NCBI GenBank assembly: GCA_029060625.1
Contig: JAIDTO010000033.1
Coordinates: 1-53,967, forward strand
Direction of reading: 5' to 3'
DNA length: 53,967 bases
DNA from: Muribaculaceae bacterium
Lineage (GTDB): Bacteria > Bacteroidota > Bacteroidia > Bacteroidales > Muribaculaceae
The notes below the pieces were generated by a model. The model saw nothing but the letters and a program-made list of their open reading frames with translations. It did not search any database and was not told the origin of the DNA. Shown in pieces: positions 1 through 8,314 of the stretch. Every line of letters begins with the position of its first letter. The first letter of the stretch is position 1. A program made the translations under genes and the position numbers.

Positions 1-29
1 TCAATGTAATAACCCTAATAATCTGAATT

Positions 30-1460
30 ATGAAGAGACTGTTACCGGCGCTGGGGTTGATCGGCGCACTTGTATTTTCGGCTTGTGGCGGAAAGGGCGC
101 AGCCAAAGAGGCAGAAGGTGAGGAACGAGATTCCACCTACACCAATGTAAATCACCCGGAATGGAGCCGCAACGCGGTGATCTACGAGATTAACCTACGT
201 CAATATACTGATGACGGAAAAGTGACGTCGTTCCAAAAGGAACTCCCCCGCCTCAAGGATCTTGGTGTGGATATCCTGTGGATGATGCCTATCCATCCTA
301 TCAGCAAGCAGGACCGCAAGGGAACTCTCGGAAGCTATTATTCTGTAGCTGACTATACGGCTTTCAATCCGGAGTTCGGTACGATTGAGGAATTCAAGGA
401 GATGGTGAAAGATGCCCATGAGAAGGGGATGAAGGTGATACTCGACTGGGTACCCAATCATTCAGGACGTGACAACAAGTGGGTCACAGAGCATCCCGAT
501 TGGTATGAAAAGGATTCCCTTGGCAATATGAAGGGGGTCTATGACTGGACAGATGTGTACGTTTTCGACTATTCCAATCCTGAGATGCGCAAGGGTATGA
601 TCGACGCCATGAAGTTCTGGCTTACAGAAGTTGGAGTAGACGGTTTCCGTTGCGACGTGGCGATGGAAGTTCCTACAGATTTCTGGGATGAGGCCCGTCC
701 TCAGCTTGAGGCTGCAAAGGCTGACGTCTTCATGTTGGCGGAGGCAAGCAAACCGGAGCTGCAGAAGAACGGTTTCGACATGGGCTACAACTGGCCAATG
801 AAGGATCTATTCAGCGAAATAGCTGCTACCTCAGGACAGTACACTTTCAAAGACAAAGAAGGAAAGATCAAGGAATTCCCTGAAAAGCATGCCACCGACA
901 TCTACGTGCTGCTCGAACAGCAGGCACAGGATTATCCTAAGGATACATACCTTATGAACATGGTGACCAACCATGACCTAAACTCATGGGAGGGGACTGA
1001 GTTTGACCGCCTCGGCAATCTGACCAATGCGTTTGCAGTGCTTTCTTATACTCTTCCCGGCATGCCTATGATATACACAGGCCAGGAGACAGGTATGAAC
1101 CGAGCTTTCGAATTCTTCGAGAAGGACAAGGCTCCACAGTGGGAACCACGCAATGAATACTTCGAGTTTTATAAGAAGATGAATGCCCTTAAGCACTCAC
1201 AGGAGGCTTTGGCTGCAGGGACCGAGGGGGGATCAGTGGTGAGCTATCCTACTGTAAGCAAGGATCTGCTTGTGTTCTCACGCGAGAAGGATGGCTCGAA
1301 AGTAGTGACGATGGTGAACCTTGGAAGCGAGGAACAGGCTGTGGAGTTCACAGGAGGGAAGCCTGACGTAAGCGGTATGAAGGATTATTTCCGCGGTGAG
1401 ACGGCTGACGTGCCTATGTCGCTTGAGGCTGGGGAATACCTTGTCTTTGTGAATTCATAA
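30..1460 (+). CDS. GH13 alpha-amylase family lipoprotein
   Basis: Predicted alpha-glucan hydrolase, 476 aa, exported as a lipoprotein. The N terminus is a type II signal with Cys19 after VFSA. The GH13 barrel motifs are all visible: DWVPNH (region I, about 139-144), GFRCD with nucleophile Asp209, LAEAS with acid/base Glu238, and TNHD with transition-state Asp316. A short C-terminal beta domain follows from about residue 400. Likely role is starch or maltodextrin hydrolysis at the envelope, as for SusG/SusA-type enzymes. The window begins 29 bp upstream, so any operon partners are out of view. A strong hairpin terminator follows. Substrate specificity cannot be read from the sequence. Confidence 0.9.
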   Translation: MKRLLPALGLIGALVFSACGGKGAAKEAEGEERDSTYTNVNHPEWSRNAVIYEINLRQYTDDGKVTSFQKELPRLKDLGVDILWMMPIHPISKQDRKGTLGSYYSVADYTAFNPEFGTIEEFKEMVKDAHEKGMKVILDWVPNHSGRDNKWVTEHPDWYEKDSLGNMKGVYDWTDVYVFDYSNPEMRKGMIDAMKFWLTEVGVDGFRCDVAMEVPTDFWDEARPQLEAAKADVFMLAEASKPELQKNGFDMGYNWPMKDLFSEIAATSGQYTFKDKEGKIKEFPEKHATDIYVLLEQQAQDYPKDTYLMNMVTNHDLNSWEGTEFDRLGNLTNAFAVLSYTLPGMPMIYTGQETGMNRAFEFFEKDKAPQWEPRNEYFEFYKKMNALKHSQEALAAGTEGGSVVSYPTVSKDLLVFSREKDGSKVVTMVNLGSEEQAVEFTGGKPDVSGMKDYFRGETADVPMSLEAGEYLVFVNS

Positions 1461-1511
1461 TGCGCAAGCAAAAACATAAAGCGCCTCTCCGAGGCTACTG
1501 ACAGATGAACT

Positions 1512-1543
1512 AATAAACCCCAGACTTCGGTCTGGGGTTTATT
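1512..1543. terminator. Bidirectional intrinsic terminator
   Basis: A perfect 14-bp stem (AATAAACCCCAGAC with GTCTGGGGTTTATT) closes on a TTCG tetraloop. The A/T-rich base gives a U-rich tail on either strand. It lies between the convergent GH13 and metK genes and can serve both. Confidence 0.88.
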
Positions 1544-1610
1544 CATAATGACAGCTCTCCGAGCTGAGAATTAGCTTTGACGCATAGGGCGATTGGGACG
1601 TGCTTTAGCT

Positions 1611-1636
1611 GGGCGGTTGGGAAACCGCCCTCCCAT
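1611..1636. repeat. Dispersed palindrome, GGGCGGTT family, copy 1
   Basis: GGGCGGTT and AACCGCCC form an 8-bp stem around GGGA, followed by TCCCAT. The copy ends only 5 bp from the metK stop codon. Close copies occur at 25509, 38851 and 39858, and a degenerate one at 42261, always between genes. Confidence 0.8.
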
Positions 1637-1640
1637 AATG

Positions 1641-2966
1641 TCAGACGTCGAGACCGAAGGCTTCGCGGATGGCAGGGACGGAGTCGAGTTTCTCCCATGA
1701 GAAGAGCTCTACCTCACGCTCGATGGGCTCGGCATCGTAGCCTGACTTAAAGACTTTCTTCACCTTCTGAGGTTTGCGACCCATGTGTCCGTAGGCTGCA
1801 GTCTCAAGATAGATAGGCTCGCGAAGTCCGAAACGCCTCTCAATGGCGATGGGACGCATATCGAAGAGCCCCTTGACTACATCTGCTATCTGCGCATCGC
1901 TCATATTGACCTTGGAGCGACCGAAAGTATTGACGCAGAAACTTACAGGACTTGCCTCACCAATGGCATATGCAACCTGGACAAGCACTTCGTCGGCCAC
2001 ACCGGCAGCGACAAGATTCTTGGCAATGTGACGACATGCATATGCTGCAGAACGGTCTACCTTGGAGGGGTCTTTTCCGGAGAAAGCACCACCGCCATGA
2101 GCGCCGCGACCTCCGTAGGTATCCACGATAATCTTTCGACCGGTGAGACCTGCATCAGCATGCGGGCCACCGAGTACAAATTTACCAGTGGGGTTGACAT
2201 GAAGGATGTAGCGATCATCGAAGAGAGCACGAGTCTGTTCGGGAAGTTTTGCCAATACACGGGGTATGAGGACATTCCTTACATCGCGACGGATCACTTC
2301 GAGCATCTTGTTTTCGGCAACTCTTTTTGCCTCCGGTGTATCCTGAAGAGGCTCAATAAACTCATCGTGCTGAGTGGAAATGACAATAGTATTCACATGC
2401 AGAGGCTTGCCATTGTCGTCATATTCAACAGTCACCTGGCTTTTAGCGTCAGGGCGTAGATATGTGACGAGCTTGCCTTTGCGATAGTAGGTCATCTCCT
2501 TACCTTCACGGCGTATGTCGGCGAGTTCGCGCATGAACATATGTGCCAGGTCGAGGGTAAGAGGCATAAAGTTTTCGGTTTCGTTTACGGCATATCCAAA
2601 CATCATGCCCTGGTCGCCGGCACCCTGAGCTTCCTCCACCTCGCGGTTTACACCCTGAGCAATATCAGGGCTCTGCTCATGGATGGCTGAAAGGATGCCG
2701 CAGCTGTCGCAATCAAAACGATATGCACCACGATTGTAGCCGATACGGTCGATTACGTTGCGCACTACTGAATGAAGGTCGATATATGCGTCGGAAGAAA
2801 CCTCACCGGCTATCACTACCTGACCGGTTGTCACAAGTGTCTCGATACCTGTATGGCTTTTGGGATCGCGAACCAAGAACTCATCGAGGAGCGCGTCGGA
2901 AATCTGGTCGGCCACTTTGTCGGGATGGCCTTCAGAAACGGATTCGGATGTGAATAAGTAGCTCAT
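1641..2966 (-). CDS. metK: S-adenosylmethionine synthetase
   Basis: Makes S-adenosylmethionine from methionine and ATP in the cytosol. At 441 aa it is longer than the E. coli enzyme (about 384 aa), as is usual in Bacteroidetes. Diagnostic segments include GHPDKVADQISDALLDEF near the N terminus (ATP/methionine site), the GAGDQGMMFGYA loop, and GGGAFSGKDPSKVDRSAAY in the C-terminal third. The ATG at 2966 is directly preceded by a TTAAGAG-type repeat. Upstream of that lie a terminator hairpin and a SAM-II-like aptamer, so expression is probably repressed by its own product. It is transcribed alone. Confidence 0.97.
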   Translation of the reverse strand: MSYLFTSESVSEGHPDKVADQISDALLDEFLVRDPKSHTGIETLVTTGQVVIAGEVSSDAYIDLHSVVRNVIDRIGYNRGAYRFDCDSCGILSAIHEQSPDIAQGVNREVEEAQGAGDQGMMFGYAVNETENFMPLTLDLAHMFMRELADIRREGKEMTYYRKGKLVTYLRPDAKSQVTVEYDDNGKPLHVNTIVISTQHDEFIEPLQDTPEAKRVAENKMLEVIRRDVRNVLIPRVLAKLPEQTRALFDDRYILHVNPTGKFVLGGPHADAGLTGRKIIVDTYGGRGAHGGGAFSGKDPSKVDRSAAYACRHIAKNLVAAGVADEVLVQVAYAIGEASPVSFCVNTFGRSKVNMSDAQIADVVKGLFDMRPIAIERRFGLREPIYLETAAYGHMGRKPQKVKKVFKSGYDAEPIEREVELFSWEKLDSVPAIREAFGLDV

Positions 2967-2970
2967 TTTA

Positions 2971-3005
2971 TAAGAGTTAAGAGTAAAGAGTTAAGGGTTA
3001 AGGGT
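2971..3005. repeat. TTAAGAG-type short-period repeat in the metK leader
   Basis: Degenerate 7-8 bp units (AAGAGTT, AAGGGTT) run from just upstream of the metK start codon to the riboswitch terminator, so they are transcribed in the 5' untranslated region. Confidence 0.75.
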
Positions 3006-3015
3006 GAGGATAGGG

Positions 3016-3053
3016 AAAAATAAAAGGCATTTGGGCTTGCGCTCAAAATGCCT
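3016..3053 (-). terminator. Riboswitch-linked intrinsic terminator upstream of metK
   Basis: On the minus strand AGGCATTT pairs with AAATGCCT, with a partly paired inner segment (TGAGC/GCCCA) and a GCAA loop. A U-rich run (TTTATTTTT) follows. It sits between the aptamer and metK, as expected for transcriptional attenuation. Confidence 0.8.
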
Positions 3054-3087
3054 CGACAGCTTACTCCATCCGATGAGGATGCAGGGG

Positions 3088-3150
3088 ATCAGAAAGCAGT
3101 TTTAGCATTTTTTTCAGTGGTTGCAAGCAGCCAAATTTTTCCACTATTGC
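3088..3150 (-). promoter_or_regulatory. SAM-II-type riboswitch aptamer
   Basis: Read on the minus strand, P1 is AGTGG (3145-3141) pairing with CCACT (3120-3116). The loop contains ATTTGGC and GCTTGCAA, and an A-rich linker leads to GCTAAAAC (3106-3099). This order (GUGG, AUUUGGC, GCUUGCA, CCAC, A-rich stretch, GCUAAA) is the SAM-II consensus as I remember it. Its position upstream of the SAM synthetase gene and a terminator fits. About 20 nt separate it from the promoter -7 element. Confidence 0.85.
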
Positions 3151-3172
3151 GAGTCCTTTCGGAATTGCGGTG

Positions 3173-3180
3173 CAAAGTTA
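3173..3180 (-). promoter_or_regulatory. metK promoter -7 element
   Basis: TAACTTTG on the minus strand matches the Bacteroidetes TAnnTTTG box. No good TTTG is found at the usual 19-21 nt upstream. It is placed so that transcription would begin just before the SAM-II aptamer. Confidence 0.6.
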
Positions 3181-3264
3181 ATAAAAAAATTTGAGAATTT
3201 GGAATTTTAGGGTTAGAAAATGAATAGATATGCCGGGCTACAGCTCAGGATCGGTAAAATAGTA

Positions 3265-3351
3265 CTACCCCTCCGGGGTAGAGATTGCTGGGGATGGCAT
3301 TCAACTGGGCCAGAGGCCCAGTGTTAACAAGATTATTGCCCTCCTGGCAAT
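3265..3351. repeat. Three consecutive hairpins in the metK/prenyltransferase gap
   Basis: The 452-bp gap 2967-3418 holds the metK leader elements and then, in 87 bp, three short perfect hairpins: CTACCCC/GGGGTAG (3265-3281), ACTGGGCC/GGCCCAGT (3304-3322) and ATTGCC/GGCAAT (3335-3351). No open frame or RNA family is recognised there. They lie downstream of the prenyltransferase stop on the minus strand, so termination is one possible role. Confidence 0.6.
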
Positions 3352-3418
3352 GAGGAAGCAACCTTGTGATGCACTCCGGGTAATGAGGGGTCAAATAAAT
3401 GATGCTTTCTGGTATGGA

Positions 3419-4354
3419 TTAGAGGAAGTGGAAGATGTTGATGTTGAATTTATCGACGGAGTACATTACAATTGCCATCAATACAAGTGTCACCAATGAG
3501 TATTGATACAGGGTAATGGTCCTAACTATCCTTGAAACCTTGACAGGATCTCTATGCATCTTACTGAATACCCATACAGAAGACAACAATAAGCATATAG
3601 CCACTGCAATTCCAACCCATCGGGAAACGAAATCCACTGCACTGGGACGCAATATAAGGATCACACAAACGAGAATCGCATTCCCTAAATAGACAAAACG
3701 AGTGAAGAAACCACCTCTGGCTGTGACAAGTGTCTCCTTGCCGTTTATTTTGTCTTCTTCATAACGAAGATACTGAATTGCTATATGAGCATTGACTGCC
3801 AACACTCCATTGATTACAGAATAGACCACAATAGGCAACCAGTCACGATTTGCTACATTCTGAATCAGCGTCGTGCCACTGACAGCAATCGGTCCGAAAA
3901 ACAAGAATGTAAAAAGCAATGACCATTGTGTGCGCACTATCGGGTTCGGTCCTGCAAAATAGAAGTAAAGCATCAAGGCAATCACAGCGACATAGATTAC
4001 CCCGAGCCACCCAACGAATGCAAACAACGACATTCCTGCAGTGAGGGCAAGAATACCAAATCCATTTGCCACAATCCTAAGGATGAAAACCCGGGAGGAA
4101 TTGGCTGCACGCGAATTACGATCGCCCATCCCGGATATATTTTCGCCGGCTCCAAAACAAAGGTCGAAATATCCGTGATACAGATTTGCGGAGATCTGAA
4201 GCAGCATGGCAAATAGAAGTGTCATAATAGCGGGGAAGAGAGAAATACCGCCACGGATGACGGATGCAGTCAGACCACCCATTACCGCCCCTGCACTGAT
4301 GATGAGAGACTGAGGGTGAATGTTATATACTATGGTACGGGTGATTGCGTTCAC
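3419..4354 (-). CDS. UbiA-family prenyltransferase (MenA-like)
   Basis: Polytopic membrane protein of 311 aa, with 8-9 hydrophobic helices expected. The second polar motif of the UbiA/MenA family is visible as YLRYEEDKINGKETL at about 195-209. The first Asp-rich motif is weak (ANLYHGYFDL at about 56-65), so the exact activity is uncertain. MenA proper attaches a polyprenyl chain to dihydroxynaphthoate for menaquinone, but a degenerate first motif suggests another aromatic acceptor or a diverged enzyme. The start is GTG at 4354, with no in-frame ATG upstream. A long TTAAGAG repeat and a G9 run separate it from the upstream yeiH-like gene on the same strand. Confidence 0.75.
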   Translation of the reverse strand: MNAITRTIVYNIHPQSLIISAGAVMGGLTASVIRGGISLFPAIMTLLFAMLLQISANLYHGYFDLCFGAGENISGMGDRNSRAANSSRVFILRIVANGFGILALTAGMSLFAFVGWLGVIYVAVIALMLYFYFAGPNPIVRTQWSLLFTFLFFGPIAVSGTTLIQNVANRDWLPIVVYSVINGVLAVNAHIAIQYLRYEEDKINGKETLVTARGGFFTRFVYLGNAILVCVILILRPSAVDFVSRWVGIAVAICLLLSSVWVFSKMHRDPVKVSRIVRTITLYQYSLVTLVLMAIVMYSVDKFNINIFHFL

Positions 4355-4359
4355 TGATA

Positions 4360-4434
4360 TAAGAGTTAAGGGGTAAGAGTTAAGAGTTAAGAGTCAAGGG
4401 GCAAGGGTCAAGAGTCAAGAGTCAAGGGGGGGGG
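4360..4434. repeat. TTAAGAG/TCAAGAG short-period repeat ending in a G9 run
   Basis: The whole gap between the two minus-strand genes is a degenerate 7-bp repeat (AAGAGTT, then AAGAGTC), closing with nine G residues at 4426-4434 next to the upstream gene's stop codon. The homopolymer could slip, but it lies outside any coding frame. Confidence 0.8.
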
Positions 4435-5427
4435 TTAGATGCCAAGGTAAAGGATGGCGGCTAAGGAGCCGATTCCGATAATGATCCATAGGGCTACTGC
4501 CTGGACAAGTGGTTTTACCCCTACTTGCTTTATTACCTTCAGGCTTAGGCCTGCGCCTATAGCAAACAGGACGGCTATCAAACACTGCTTAGCTATATCA
4601 ACAAGGACATCATAGACTGGGCGAAGCGTATCAGTGCCGACATATGTATTGAAGATCATAGCAAGCACAAAAAGGAAAATAAACCAAGGGATAGAAACCT
4701 TAGATTGTCCGCCGTTGCCATTATCATTCCCACCTTTACGGAAAAACCACATGGTGAAAAAAGCAAGTGGGATTATCCAAAGCGCACGGGTGCACTTGAT
4801 AAGCGTTGCAAGATCACATGCTTCCGTGCTTCCTGGGAAATACATCTGATCGAATGCTGCCCCGGCTCCGACCACACTGCTGGTATCGTGGATTGCAATG
4901 GCTGCCCATGTGCCAAACTGATGTTGGGTAAGTCCTATATAGTGGCCAAGAGGAGGGAAAATGAACAGGGCAATTGCATTCAGGATAAAAATGACACCAA
5001 GCGATACAGCCATCTCATTCTGATCAGCCTTCAAGACGGGACCTACGGCGGCAATGGCACTTCCGCCACAAATGGCTGTGCCCGAAGATATCAAGTATGA
5101 GGTCTTCTCATTAATGCGCATCAGCCTGCCGAGCAAAACGCCTGCTACCATTACGATGATGACCGAAGCAATGGTGAAGATCATACCCTCAGCCCCACTC
5201 TGCAGCGACTTCTCAAGATTCATTCCGAATCCAAGCCCAACTACTGAAGCCTGAAGGAGATACTTTGAGAGTTTCTTATTGAATTTGGGATAAGGGATTC
5301 CAAATATCAAGGCAAAAACAAGGCCAATGAAAAGAGCAATAGGAGCAGATATGACGGTTGCCCCAAAGATGAGTTTGAAAGGGATGAACATGAGCACAAG
5401 AAGCACCCAATAGAGATATTTGGACAT
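4435..5427 (-). CDS. YeiH-family putative sulfate exporter
   Basis: Integral membrane protein of 330 aa, about 10 helices, matching the conserved hypothetical 'YeiH/PSE1' family in length and pattern. Family-typical segments include LLQASVVGLGFGMNLEKS, SYLISSGTAICGGSAIAA (central glycine-rich helix) and AIAIHDTSSVVGAGAAF. Sulfate or sulfonate export is only proposed for the family. A consensus promoter lies about 60 bp upstream of the ATG, so it starts a unit that may continue into the prenyltransferase. Confidence 0.85.
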   Translation of the reverse strand: MSKYLYWVLLVLMFIPFKLIFGATVISAPIALFIGLVFALIFGIPYPKFNKKLSKYLLQASVVGLGFGMNLEKSLQSGAEGMIFTIASVIIVMVAGVLLGRLMRINEKTSYLISSGTAICGGSAIAAVGPVLKADQNEMAVSLGVIFILNAIALFIFPPLGHYIGLTQHQFGTWAAIAIHDTSSVVGAGAAFDQMYFPGSTEACDLATLIKCTRALWIIPLAFFTMWFFRKGGNDNGNGGQSKVSIPWFIFLFVLAMIFNTYVGTDTLRPVYDVLVDIAKQCLIAVLFAIGAGLSLKVIKQVGVKPLVQAVALWIIIGIGSLAAILYLGI

Positions 5428-5486
5428 ATAGATTGTCAGTTTTTGGGTTGTCAGTAGTCAGATATAGAATAATTAATAATCTTGTG

Positions 5487-5517
5487 CAAATTTAACATTT
5501 TTGTGGGAAATGGCAAA
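5487..5517 (-). promoter_or_regulatory. Promoter of the YeiH-like gene
   Basis: Minus-strand TTTG (5517-5514), a 19-nt spacer and TAAATTTG (5494-5487) fit the Bacteroidetes -33/-7 consensus. Confidence 0.7.
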
Positions 5518-5622
5518 AAAATATTTGATAAAAGGATATGAAATTATTGTTTTGTAGATAAGAGGCTGGAATTTCGGGCTGATGCCCTCAACACAGTGTT
5601 GACGCTTGAAAAAAAAATATAT

Positions 5623-6291
5623 ATGGAAGTAAGAATAGAAGAGGGATGGAAAAAAGAATTGGAGGCGGAGTTTGAGAAACCATATTTTTGGAATCTCACC
5701 AATGCGGTCAGGATGGAATATGCCGACCCGCGTGTGACTGTGTATCCTCCAGCAGGGAAGATATTCGCAGCTTTCGACAATTCTCCATTTAAAGATACAA
5801 AAGTAGTGATAATAGGGCAAGACCCGTATCATGGACCGGGACAGGCCAACGGGCTCTCTTTTTCAGTGAATCCCGGCATACAGATCCCCCCCTCACTTCG
5901 CAATATTTTCAAGGAAATAAACACCGACACCGGAGCTCCTATACCTGCTGACGGAGACCTTACGCGGTGGGCACGTCAAGGGGTGCTTCTTCTCAATGCC
6001 ACCTTGACCGTAAGAGAACATCAGCCGAGATCGCATGCGAATCTCGGCTGGAGTGAGTTTACAGATGCGGCGGTGCGCGCCATCAATGAGCATGGAGAAA
6101 ATGTAGTGTTCATGCTTTGGGGATCAGATGCCATCAGGAAAGGGAGCATGATCGACCGGAGTAAGCATCTCGTGCTAACAGCCCCCCACCCCTCTCCTCT
6201 TTCAGCTTCGAGAGGATTCTTCGGGTGCAGACATTTTTCACAGGCCAACCAGTATCTTTTGGCTCATGGGAAAAAGCCTATTCAATGGTAA
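5623..6291 (+). CDS. ung: Uracil-DNA glycosylase
   Basis: Base-excision repair enzyme that removes uracil from DNA. The 222-residue reading from ATG 5623 is preferred to a GTG at 5596, because it gives the family's usual length and begins just before the conserved core. Visible motifs are GQDPYHGPGQANGLSFSV, with catalytic Asp67 in the water-activating loop, and HPSPLSASRGFFGCRHFS, with His189 in the leucine-intercalation loop. The gene is convergent with asnA and separated from it only by a GGACGCACG palindrome. Confidence 0.96.
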   Translation: MEVRIEEGWKKELEAEFEKPYFWNLTNAVRMEYADPRVTVYPPAGKIFAAFDNSPFKDTKVVIIGQDPYHGPGQANGLSFSVNPGIQIPPSLRNIFKEINTDTGAPIPADGDLTRWARQGVLLLNATLTVREHQPRSHANLGWSEFTDAAVRAINEHGENVVFMLWGSDAIRKGSMIDRSKHLVLTAPHPSPLSASRGFFGCRHFSQANQYLLAHGKKPIQW

Positions 6292-6305
6292 TGCTTAATT
6301 TTGCC

Positions 6306-6326
6306 GGACGCACGAGCCGTGCGTCC
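6306..6326. repeat. Dispersed palindrome, GGACGCACG family, copy 1
   Basis: A perfect 9-bp stem GGACGCACG/CGTGCGTCC with loop AGC, followed by CTACC. It lies between the convergent ung and asnA genes. A second copy is at 22658. Confidence 0.8.
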
Positions 6327-6334
6327 CTACCGGA

Positions 6335-7366
6335 CTATAGCAACTTGATGCCGGCGGCTGCGCATTCGCGGATTTGGGATTCGGGCCAGATAGACGCCTG
6401 GACTTCACCTATGTGGGCTTTCTGCAAGAGATACATACAAAGTCTGCTCTGACCTATTCCTCCTCCTATAGAATAAGGCAATTCCTCGGCAAGCAGAGCC
6501 TTATGGAAATCATATTTCTCACGCTCTTCACAGCCACGGAGTTTCAATTGCTCACGCAGAGATTCGGGACTTACGCGAATGCCCATAGATGAGAGTTCAA
6601 AACCACTTTGGAGAATCGGATTCCAAAGTATCAGGTCGCCATTGAGACCACGGAAGCCATCTTCATTGGGAGTAATCCAGTCGTCATAGTCCGGGGCACG
6701 CCCATCGTGAGGTTCGCCATTCGACAAAGGAGCCCCAATCCCCATAATGAAAACTGCCCCATACTCCTTGGCAGCTTTGTTTTCCCTCTCTTTTGGCGAC
6801 AGATCGGGATATTTGTCGAGGAGCTCCTGAGAATGAATAAAAGTGACTTCTTCAGGAAGCCATGGAGTGATGTGCGGGAAACGCTCGTAGATCTCAGATT
6901 CAACTTTCTTGACAGCTGAATAAATCTTTCTGACTGTGTCTTTAAGATAATCGAGGTTACGGTCTTCTTTGCGAATTGATTTCTCCCAGTCCCACTGGTC
7001 GACATAGAGGGAGTGAAGATTATCAAGGTCTTCAAAAGTGCGGATTGCATTCATATCGGTGTAAAGACCGTAGCCGGGGGCGATGTCGTATGCGCCGAGC
7101 TTCATGCGCTTCCATTTGGCAAGAGAGTGGACGACTTCTGCCCTTTTCCCTCCCATAGCGTCAATTGAAAAGCCCACCGGGTGTTCCACACCGTTAAGGT
7201 CATCATTGATGCCCGTGTCGGAAAGAACAAACAGTGGAGCTGTCACCCGCCGAAGATTCAAGGCTTTGGCAAGGTGTTTCTGAAAAGAATCCTTTATATG
7301 TTGGATTGCTACTTCAGTGGTCTCGGGGAGGAGCTTGAGGGTATATTTTTGTGGAATGGTCAGCAT
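6335..7366 (-). CDS. asnA: Aspartate-ammonia ligase (asparagine synthetase A)
   Basis: Makes asparagine from aspartate, ammonia and ATP. It has a class II aminoacyl-tRNA synthetase-like fold and 343 aa, close to the usual 330-345. Family signatures include RVTAPLFVLSDTGINDDLNG near the N terminus, HSLAKWKRMKLG, LYVDQWDWEK, and the C-terminal motif 3-like GGGIGQSRLCMYLLQKAHIG. A perfect -33/-7 promoter lies just upstream, so it is probably transcribed alone. Confidence 0.97.
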   Translation of the reverse strand: MLTIPQKYTLKLLPETTEVAIQHIKDSFQKHLAKALNLRRVTAPLFVLSDTGINDDLNGVEHPVGFSIDAMGGKRAEVVHSLAKWKRMKLGAYDIAPGYGLYTDMNAIRTFEDLDNLHSLYVDQWDWEKSIRKEDRNLDYLKDTVRKIYSAVKKVESEIYERFPHITPWLPEEVTFIHSQELLDKYPDLSPKERENKAAKEYGAVFIMGIGAPLSNGEPHDGRAPDYDDWITPNEDGFRGLNGDLILWNPILQSGFELSSMGIRVSPESLREQLKLRGCEEREKYDFHKALLAEELPYSIGGGIGQSRLCMYLLQKAHIGEVQASIWPESQIRECAAAGIKLL

Positions 7367-7394
7367 TATTTTTATTTGATTATTATTTTGATTG

Positions 7395-7426
7395 CAAAGT
7401 TACAAAATTTTCTTAATTCACCCAAA
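7395..7426 (-). promoter_or_regulatory. asnA promoter
   Basis: TTTG (7426-7423), exactly 20 nt, then TAACTTTG (7402-7395) on the minus strand. The box ends about 28 nt before the ATG. The rest of the 200-bp gap 7367-7566 is very AT-rich with nothing else recognised. Confidence 0.8.
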
Positions 7427-7566
7427 TATATTTCAATATTTTTAATTATAAATAAAAATTTAGCATATTTCCGATATATTCCTAAAAACATTACAAATTG
7501 CAATAAAAAAGAGACACGGCGATAGTGTGTCTCTCATATGCAATATATTTAAGTTGACTACTATAC

Positions 7567-8253
7567 CTAATCTTCGAGATAGTAGACGATAGTGGTGACA
7601 ACACGCACTTTTTTGAGATAGGGAGTGCTGGAGTCGGAGTCGTCGATAGAGAATTGACCTTGGTGGGCATTCTTGATTTTGCCAACACGGCTTTCGCTAT
7701 CGGCAGCAAACTGCGCAGCAGCATCGCGGGCAGCCTTGGTGGCCTCACCAATCATTTCCGGTTTAATTGCATTCAAACCGGTAAACTGATAGTTGATATA
7801 AGAGTTTGAGAAGGCAATACCCTCTTTGAGTAATTCGGATTGACGATTGAGCAGATCACGCACCTTATCTACCTTCTTAGTAGTGACCGTCACCGTGCTG
7901 GAGATGGAATAATTGTAATTAAAGGTATTGGAGCGATATTGATTAGATTCTGCATTATAAGTATCGGGGGGATTGATGGAGATTTCATCTCGTCCGATAC
8001 CGTTTGAAGTCAAGAATCTGATGATTGTCTCATTGTTATGGTTCACCTGAGTATAAAGCGAGGCCAGATCGTTGCCGGCTACAGAATAGGAAATAGGCCA
8101 TGTGACAAGGTCTGCGGGCACTTCGCGCTCGGCAAGCCCTTTGACGGTGACTTCACGGTCGCGGAAGGCGATATTGTCGATGCCTGCCTTCAGCGACAAG
8201 CCGAGGATCACTATAGCAAGTGCAATGAGGATTGAAGGGAGGTAATGTTTCAT
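7567..8253 (-). CDS. SIMPL-domain (DUF541) periplasmic protein
   Basis: A 228-aa protein from ATG 8253, preferred to a TTG three codons earlier. One N-terminal hydrophobic helix (about residues 5-22) is a signal anchor. The rest is a SIMPL/DUF541 domain, recognisable by REVTVKGLAEREVPADL after the anchor, the central SSTVTVTTKKVDKVRDLL segment, and the late GEATKAARDAAAQFAADS helix. Family members are periplasmic or envelope proteins of unclear function, some linked to stress. The gene lies downstream of a CDP-alcohol phosphatidyltransferase on the same strand, separated by a TTAAGAG repeat. Confidence 0.85.
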   Translation of the reverse strand: MKHYLPSILIALAIVILGLSLKAGIDNIAFRDREVTVKGLAEREVPADLVTWPISYSVAGNDLASLYTQVNHNNETIIRFLTSNGIGRDEISINPPDTYNAESNQYRSNTFNYNYSISSTVTVTTKKVDKVRDLLNRQSELLKEGIAFSNSYINYQFTGLNAIKPEMIGEATKAARDAAAQFAADSESRVGKIKNAHQGQFSIDDSDSSTPYLKKVRVVTTIVYYLED

Positions 8254-8312
8254 AAGAGTCAAAAGTAAAGAGTTAAGAGTTAAGAGTTAAGAGTAAAGAG
8301 TTAAGGGGTGAG
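8254..8312. repeat. TTAAGAG short-period repeat
   Basis: About eight degenerate units (AAGAGTT, AAGAGTA, AAGGGGT) fill the gap between the CDP-alcohol phosphatidyltransferase stop and the SIMPL gene start. Confidence 0.8.
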
Positions 8313-8314
8313 GG

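Noticed and set aside
1785-2459. 224-codon plus-strand open frame opposite metK
   Set aside because: It is the antisense shadow of a strongly conserved gene, has no family resemblance and no promoter.
2967-3180. SAM-I (S-box) or other riboswitch class upstream of metK
   Set aside because: The four-way junction and kink-turn features of SAM-I are absent, while the compact P1/loop/GCTAAA pattern fits SAM-II.
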